From: DASQPR01 sp963836775
GTDB taxonomy: Bacteria; Actinomycetota; Actinomycetes; Mycobacteriales; Micromonosporaceae
Assembly: GCA_963836775.1 (NCBI GenBank)
Contig: CAWIKR010000003.1
Coordinates: 3,224,001-3,288,000, forward strand
Length of the DNA stretch: 64,000 nt
Direction: 5' to 3'
Shown: in pieces, positions 60,473 through 64,000 of the stretch
Layout: every line of letters begins with the position of its first letter
Position numbering within the stretch: position 1 is the first letter of the stretch
Notes under the pieces: generated by a model
What the model saw: only the letters and a program-made list of their open reading frames with translations
Databases searched by the model: none
What the model was told of the DNA's origin: nothing
Translations under genes and position numbers: made by a program

Positions 60473-60595
60473 AGCTCCACGCTTGGCGGTTTCCCGGCGC
60501 AGCCGGGCCATGCCGCCATCCGGATACACGTCCATCCGCACGGCGGGTGACCTCGGGCGCCGATGCGCTTGCGAAGCGATGCCCCGCGTCCGTTG
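60473..60595 (-). pseudogene. Allantoicase gene fragment
   Basis: About 120 bases are nearly identical to the 3' part of the allantoicase gene (6600-6735), including GCGCAGCCGGGCCATGCCGC followed by CATCCGGATACACGTCCATC. Small indels (one extra base after CGCAC, for example) break the frame. It is an isolated fragment from a duplication or transfer. Confidence 0.8.
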
Positions 60596-60772
60596 GCGGA
60601 TCCACCAACAGGTCGCCGGCCATGTCCCTCCTCGTACGCGCGCCTCGCTTTTACGCGGCTGTCGGAGGATCTTGGAACCCGTGCGGCCTGGGTGATGATG
60701 GATAGATGGAGGCGATCGCCCGCGGGCCGCACCACGAACAACACTGCCGATCCAACCACTGGGGGTGAGTGC

Positions 60773-61579
60773 TCACTGATCCTGCTGCTTGCGCTGCTCT
60801 CCGGATTCGGCGCCGGCGACAACCATCGCCAAAACCGCCCCGTTGGCATCGGCAGGCGACGTCTGATTCGGTGCTGGCGCTGCATCGAATTTCTCATCGT
60901 CCAGGTCCGTGTCTTTCGGAGCCGGGCCAACCGCCGCGGCCAGCAACCCGCTGTTGGGGATGTTGAGCGGGCCGTCCGAGGTCTCAAGCATGGTGTAGAG
61001 CAAACCGGCCGAGACCACCACACCCGTGTGCGGTCCGTTCAACGCGCCGGACATCACCCGGATCCGCTGACCCGGCACGTACGGACGCGCGAACAGCAGC
61101 ACCAAGCCGGCGAAGAGGTTGCTGAGCACCGGTTGGGCGGCAAGGCCGATCACTATTCCGGTGATGGCACCACCTACCAGCAGCTGTTTGAGCTCGAACC
61201 CAACCAGATCGCACACCGAGATGCCGACGATCACGTAGCCCACGAGCAGGATTGCCAGCCGTAGCGGCGTACCTGCGGCCGCGCCCGCGCGGGCGACTGC
61301 GACCCGCTGTACCTCACGTGCCGCAGTACGGCTGGCGGCCACGCCAAAGATCGCCGCGGCCAGGGCGCACCCGTACGAGATCAGCCGTATGCGAATGGAC
61401 TCGGCGTGCACGCCGCCGACCTCATGGCCGGCGACCAAGGAGACTAGCGCGGCCAGGCCGAAGACGATGGTCTTTCTGAAGTCCGGACGAACCCGCGACT
61501 CGATAGCTCGGAACGTATCGATCGCGCTCACGTAACCCGAATCGCCGTTTCGCTGGACTCCTAGTGTCTTGCGGACCAT
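60773..61579 (-). CDS. MscS-family mechanosensitive channel
   Basis: 268 aa. Hydrophobic segments occur at about residues 35-55 (TIVFGLAALVSLVAG), 65-85, and 105-130, then the MscS pore helix and beta domain: LVGGAITGIVIGLAAQPVLSNLFAGLVLLFARPYVPGQRIRV. The core motif GIVIGLAAQPVLSNLFAGL is diagnostic. It opens under membrane tension to release solutes. The start at 61579 has GGGAG upstream; an earlier ATG at 61612 has no ribosome site. The C-terminal tail is charged. Confidence 0.88.
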   Translation of the reverse strand: MVRKTLGVQRNGDSGYVSAIDTFRAIESRVRPDFRKTIVFGLAALVSLVAGHEVGGVHAESIRIRLISYGCALAAAIFGVAASRTAAREVQRVAVARAGAAAGTPLRLAILLVGYVIVGISVCDLVGFELKQLLVGGAITGIVIGLAAQPVLSNLFAGLVLLFARPYVPGQRIRVMSGALNGPHTGVVVSAGLLYTMLETSDGPLNIPNSGLLAAAVGPAPKDTDLDDEKFDAAPAPNQTSPADANGAVLAMVVAGAESGEQRKQQDQ

Positions 61580-62084
61580 GATCGGCACCACTCCCTTCCG
61601 CGTACGCGACATTCACAATTACCCGAAACGGGCAATAGCCCAAAGAGCTTCGGCATAGTCGTGACCAACGTCCCAACGTGTTGACGGCGTCGCCAGCTCG
61701 CTTTCTTGGCGATAAGGGCACCAACACCTCGGTGGGACGAGGTGATGACGGACACGCTCCCAAGCCCTGGACTAATTGGTGGCTAGGCAGGAGCAATGCA
61801 AGATCTACAAAACTCTGGACGATGTCCTGAGGTCAACGCCACCAACCAGCGGTCGCCGGGCCAGTGCCGCACGAAGCGGCCGCGTCGGCCAGCAGCGGTG
61901 TAAACCGGTGGATAGATGGCGACGTGATCGCGCGTGACAACCAGCCGAGGACATCAGCAAACCGCAGATCACCATGCGAGCGGAGCTTCGAGCAGCACAA
62001 TGCCACCGACCGCTGATTGGCTCTCGCCCCGTAACGGCGCGTCGGGGAAACTGCAGACCTGATTGCCGTACTTAAGGATTTGTG
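61580..62084. other. Gene-poor stretch of 505 bases
   Basis: A long leftward open frame (61833-62891) covers part of this but is the antisense of the DJ-1 gene and has no domain. I see no other feature. Confidence 0.5.
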
Positions 62085-62693
62085 ATGCAGGTAGCCGTCG
62101 TCACCTTCGACGGGTTCAACGAGCTCGACAGCTTCATCGCTTCCGCGCTGATCAACCGGTGCCGGAAGGACGGCCTCGAAGCCTTCATCACGACACCGGC
62201 GCCGGTCGTCACGTCGATGAACGGCGTCGAGGTGACCGGGCAGCGGCCGATGGATTTCGTGGTCGAAGCCGACGTCGTGCTGATCGGTAGCGGGGTGAAG
62301 GCTCGCGAGGTGGCCGCCGACGACCGGCTCATCTCCACGCTGAGGCTCGACCCGTCGCGACAGCTGATCGGTTCGCAGTGCTCCGGCGCGCTGGTTTTGG
62401 CGCGTCTCGGGCTGCTGGAAGGCATGCCCGCCTGCACGGACGTGAAGAGCCGGCCCTTCGTCGAAGCCGCTGGCGTAACCGTGCTGGACACGGCGTTCCA
62501 CGTCGAGGGGAACATCGCGACCGCCGGCGGCTGCCTTGCCTCCCAGTACCTCGCGACCTGGGTGCTCGACCGGATGCTCGGCGAAGCCGCCGTGCGCGAG
62601 GTCATCGGGTACGTGGCTCCGGTCGGCGAGAGCCAGGAGACTGTCGAGCGCGCCATCCGTGCCATCCACGAAAGCAAGGTTGCACTGCGCTGA
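62085..62693 (+). CDS. DJ-1/PfpI-family protein
   Basis: 202 aa class-I glutamine-amidotransferase-like fold. The nucleophile elbow is IGSQCSGALVLARLG with Cys at about residue 100, and it is followed by DTAFHVEGNIATAGGCLASQYLATW, with the usual His. The N-terminal VAVVTFDGFNELD is typical of the ThiJ/AraC-N group. It may be an isonitrile hydratase-, glyoxalase-III- or stress-type protein. ATG 62085 follows a GTG at 62082 that is also possible. Confidence 0.85.
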   Translation: MQVAVVTFDGFNELDSFIASALINRCRKDGLEAFITTPAPVVTSMNGVEVTGQRPMDFVVEADVVLIGSGVKAREVAADDRLISTLRLDPSRQLIGSQCSGALVLARLGLLEGMPACTDVKSRPFVEAAGVTVLDTAFHVEGNIATAGGCLASQYLATWVLDRMLGEAAVREVIGYVAPVGESQETVERAIRAIHESKVALR

Positions 62694-62702
62694 CGCCCCG
62701 CG

Positions 62703-62911
62703 ATCAGCCTTCACGACGTCTCCCCTCAGCATCTGGTCGAGTTGGTCGAAGAGCTGGCCGACCCATGGTTGGCACTGCGCGGAAGGCCCACTGCGGGACC
62801 GTCGAAGGTCGTGACCGGGTACGTGCTGGACCACGCCACGATCTGCTATTCGTTGACCGCGTAGTCGCGACACTCGTCGTGGTACTTCCATCTACCGCGG
62901 GCGTTCGGTAA
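62703..62911 (+). pseudogene. Relic of an IS5/ISL3-like DDE transposase N-terminus
   Basis: One frame reads ISLHDVSPQHLVELVEELAD and PWLALRGRP; the other frame continues GPRHDLLFVDRVVATLVVVL. Together these match the start of IS5-type transposases (..L..LV..L...W..., then G.KHKL.FVDR.LATLV.LR). A frameshift near 62810 separates the halves and there is no DDE domain. It ends where the truncated VapC gene begins to make sense. Confidence 0.55.
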
Positions 62912-63020
62912 ACAGCAGCGTGAAAACGGGCCCACCAATGATCAACGCCGCCCACTCGCCGGCATGAGCGGATCGGCCGAGCCGGAGCAGTGCCGACTTG
63001 TCGGCAAGCCACTCGGTCAA
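62892..63020 (-). pseudogene. VapC-type toxin, truncated
   Basis: A TTG start overlaps the VapB stop by 4 bp (TTGA). It reads TEWLADKSALLRLGRSAHAG and EWAALI, the opening of PIN-domain VapC toxins (M-x-x-[WY]-L-[VIA]-D-K-S-A-L-x-R-L), including the first catalytic Asp. After about 27 residues the sequence turns into unrelated residues and stops at codon 43, where a normal VapC has about 130. The rest is replaced by the transposase relic. Confidence 0.65.
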
Positions 63021-63235
63021 ACCCGGGCCCCGCCCATCACATCAGGCTCGGTAAGGTCGGCGAACACATCCCCGAACCGGGCAAAACCGGCAATCTGTAC
63101 CTGCATCGACCCGGCGCGCATCGGCCACCAGCCGCGACACAGATACTCCACACGTGATAGCCCCAGCCGGCCGGCACGAGCATCGATGGCCGGGAGCGCG
63201 TCGTCTGGTACGTCACGGATCAGCACATCGCTCAT
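63017..63235 (-). CDS. vapB: VapB-type antitoxin
   Basis: 72 aa. The N-terminal SDVLIRDVPDDALPAIDARAGRLGLSRVEYLCR is the ribbon-helix-helix of FitA/VapB antitoxins, which bind their own promoter. The C-terminal toxin-binding tail FGDVFADLTEPDVM is also typical. GGAGG lies 6 nt before ATG. The toxin partner downstream is truncated, so this is an antitoxin without a working toxin. Confidence 0.8.
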   Translation of the reverse strand: MSDVLIRDVPDDALPAIDARAGRLGLSRVEYLCRGWWPMRAGSMQVQIAGFARFGDVFADLTEPDVMGGARV

Positions 63236-63382
63236 CGCCCACCTCCTTGGTATCAGCTGATCTCACGCATGGGGCGGCTTCACACGACTGATGCATTCGT
63301 CGCATGAAGTGGCTATGGACGCAAACCCGCCAGGCGCACAATAAGTTGAAGACATCCGAAACCGCCCGAGTGGAGTGATTTC

Positions 63383-63862
63383 ATGACAGAACCGCGGCCT
63401 CGCATAGACTTCGCCAATGTCCCCGCGCCCGCCGAGGGCATTCTGGTGACGCTGTTCATCACCGTCCGCAAAGTGGCGCGGTCCCGCGACTTCTACTCGC
63501 GCATTCTGGGCGGCACCATCGTCCTGGAAGAGAACCCATGCATCGTCAGGCTGTCCAATTCCTGGATCATCATGAACCCCGGGGGGCCGCCCACCCCTGA
63601 CAAGCCAGGCATTTCAGTGGTCGACTACGAGCCTGACAACACCACCTCTATCTTCCTGAACTTGCGGGTCGCCGACATCCAGGCCTGCTACGAAGAGTGG
63701 AAGGCGAAGGGCGCAGAGTTCGTGACACCACCGATCGACCGCGAAGCGGAGATCCGCTGCTACATGCGGGATCCGGACGGGTACCTCATCGAGGTCGGCC
63801 AGTCCACTGGACTGCTGCAGGGCAAGCTCGCCGCAAAACGCCCGGAGGATCTTCCGGGTTGA
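63383..63862 (+). CDS. VOC/glyoxalase-family protein
   Basis: 159 aa, one glyoxalase/bleomycin-resistance-type domain. VTLFITVRKVARSRDFYSRILGG at about 22-44 is the first beta-alpha unit, and NLRVADIQACYEEWKAKGAEFVTPPID and CYMRDPDGYLIEVGQSTG form the second. The metal-binding positions are Glu in the IEVGQ motif and possibly His-less partners elsewhere, so it may not be a classical glyoxalase I. It is alone. The last 138 bases of the window show no gene. Confidence 0.85.
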   Translation: MTEPRPRIDFANVPAPAEGILVTLFITVRKVARSRDFYSRILGGTIVLEENPCIVRLSNSWIIMNPGGPPTPDKPGISVVDYEPDNTTSIFLNLRVADIQACYEEWKAKGAEFVTPPIDREAEIRCYMRDPDGYLIEVGQSTGLLQGKLAAKRPEDLPG

Positions 63863-64000
63863 GTCGGTAGCTGGCAATACATCCGCGACGACGGGACGAT
63901 GGCGTCGCAGGTGTTCGGGCCCGATCCTTTCCGGTGCGCCTCAGTGCTCGTCGTCGATCTTGCAAGAAATCTTCCGGCCGAGGATCTTAGCGATTGCTTA

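Noticed and set aside
61833..62891. 352-codon leftward open frame
   Set aside because: It lies antisense to the DJ-1 gene, has no domain and no ribosome site; the DJ-1 frame has clear catalytic motifs.
1..64000. CRISPR array, tRNA, rRNA or intact insertion sequence
   Set aside because: I looked for regular direct repeats with spacers, tRNA T-arm patterns and transposase with terminal repeats and found none; only a transposase relic is present.

Overview
This is high-GC DNA with dense operons, many GTG starts and start/stop overlaps of 1-10 bp. Several genes point to an actinobacterium: a clpP pair beside a PopR/ClgR-like regulator, an F420-type LLM oxidoreductase, a mycothiol-type maleylpyruvate-isomerase-fold protein, inositol-3-phosphate synthase, a PucR regulator and DUF3558-like lipoproteins. 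I cannot name the genus. I see no rRNA, tRNA, CRISPR array or intact insertion sequence. Many gene relics lie between the intact genes, so this looks like a remodelled accessory or chromosomal-arm region.

Layout. 0-6.4 kb: a GYD protein, a PopR/ClgR-like regulator facing two coupled clpP genes (one lacking the catalytic Ser), an SGNH lipoprotein, and a flavin monooxygenase with a large LuxR regulator. 6.4-18.3 kb: a ten-gene purine-to-ureidoglycolate operon (hydantoin-stage enzymes, uricase, xanthine dehydrogenase, an 8-oxoguanine-deaminase-like enzyme, a DUF6986 protein, allantoinase, allantoicase) transcribed leftwards and a divergent PucR. 18.5-21 kb: an alkylation-repair operon of MGMT, ECF sigma factor, a second MGMT and a 2OG-Fe(II) oxygenase. 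21-41 kb: mixed accessory genes (lipoprotein, MarR with a perfect operator, LLM oxidoreductase, TetR, duplicated zinc-type oxidoreductases, NYN-LOTUS protein, Ino1, PPK2, K+ channel, SLC13 permease, an atypical G6PD) with at least six decayed fragments.

41.3-59.2 kb is the most unusual part. A leftward operon encodes a secreted protein of about 1,800 codons (Cna-B/SdrD-like, IPT and right-handed beta-helix regions, now split by five 1-nt frameshifts), two copper-oxidase-like proteins whose copper motifs look complementary, and two further cupredoxin-like proteins. A secreted S8 protease is divergent from it. A CopC-CopD-YtkA-like gene (also frameshifted), two paralogous OmpR-type response regulators and one histidine kinase follow. 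The same 11-bp-phased motif (ATGAC-N6-GTCAT-N6-GTCAY) occurs before the giant gene and protease, before copCD and before the kinase operon, which suggests one regulon.

59-64 kb: a protein with two pterin-dehydratase-like plus glyoxalase units, an allantoicase fragment, an MscS channel, a DJ-1 protein, a transposase relic that truncates a VapC toxin next to an intact VapB, and a VOC protein.
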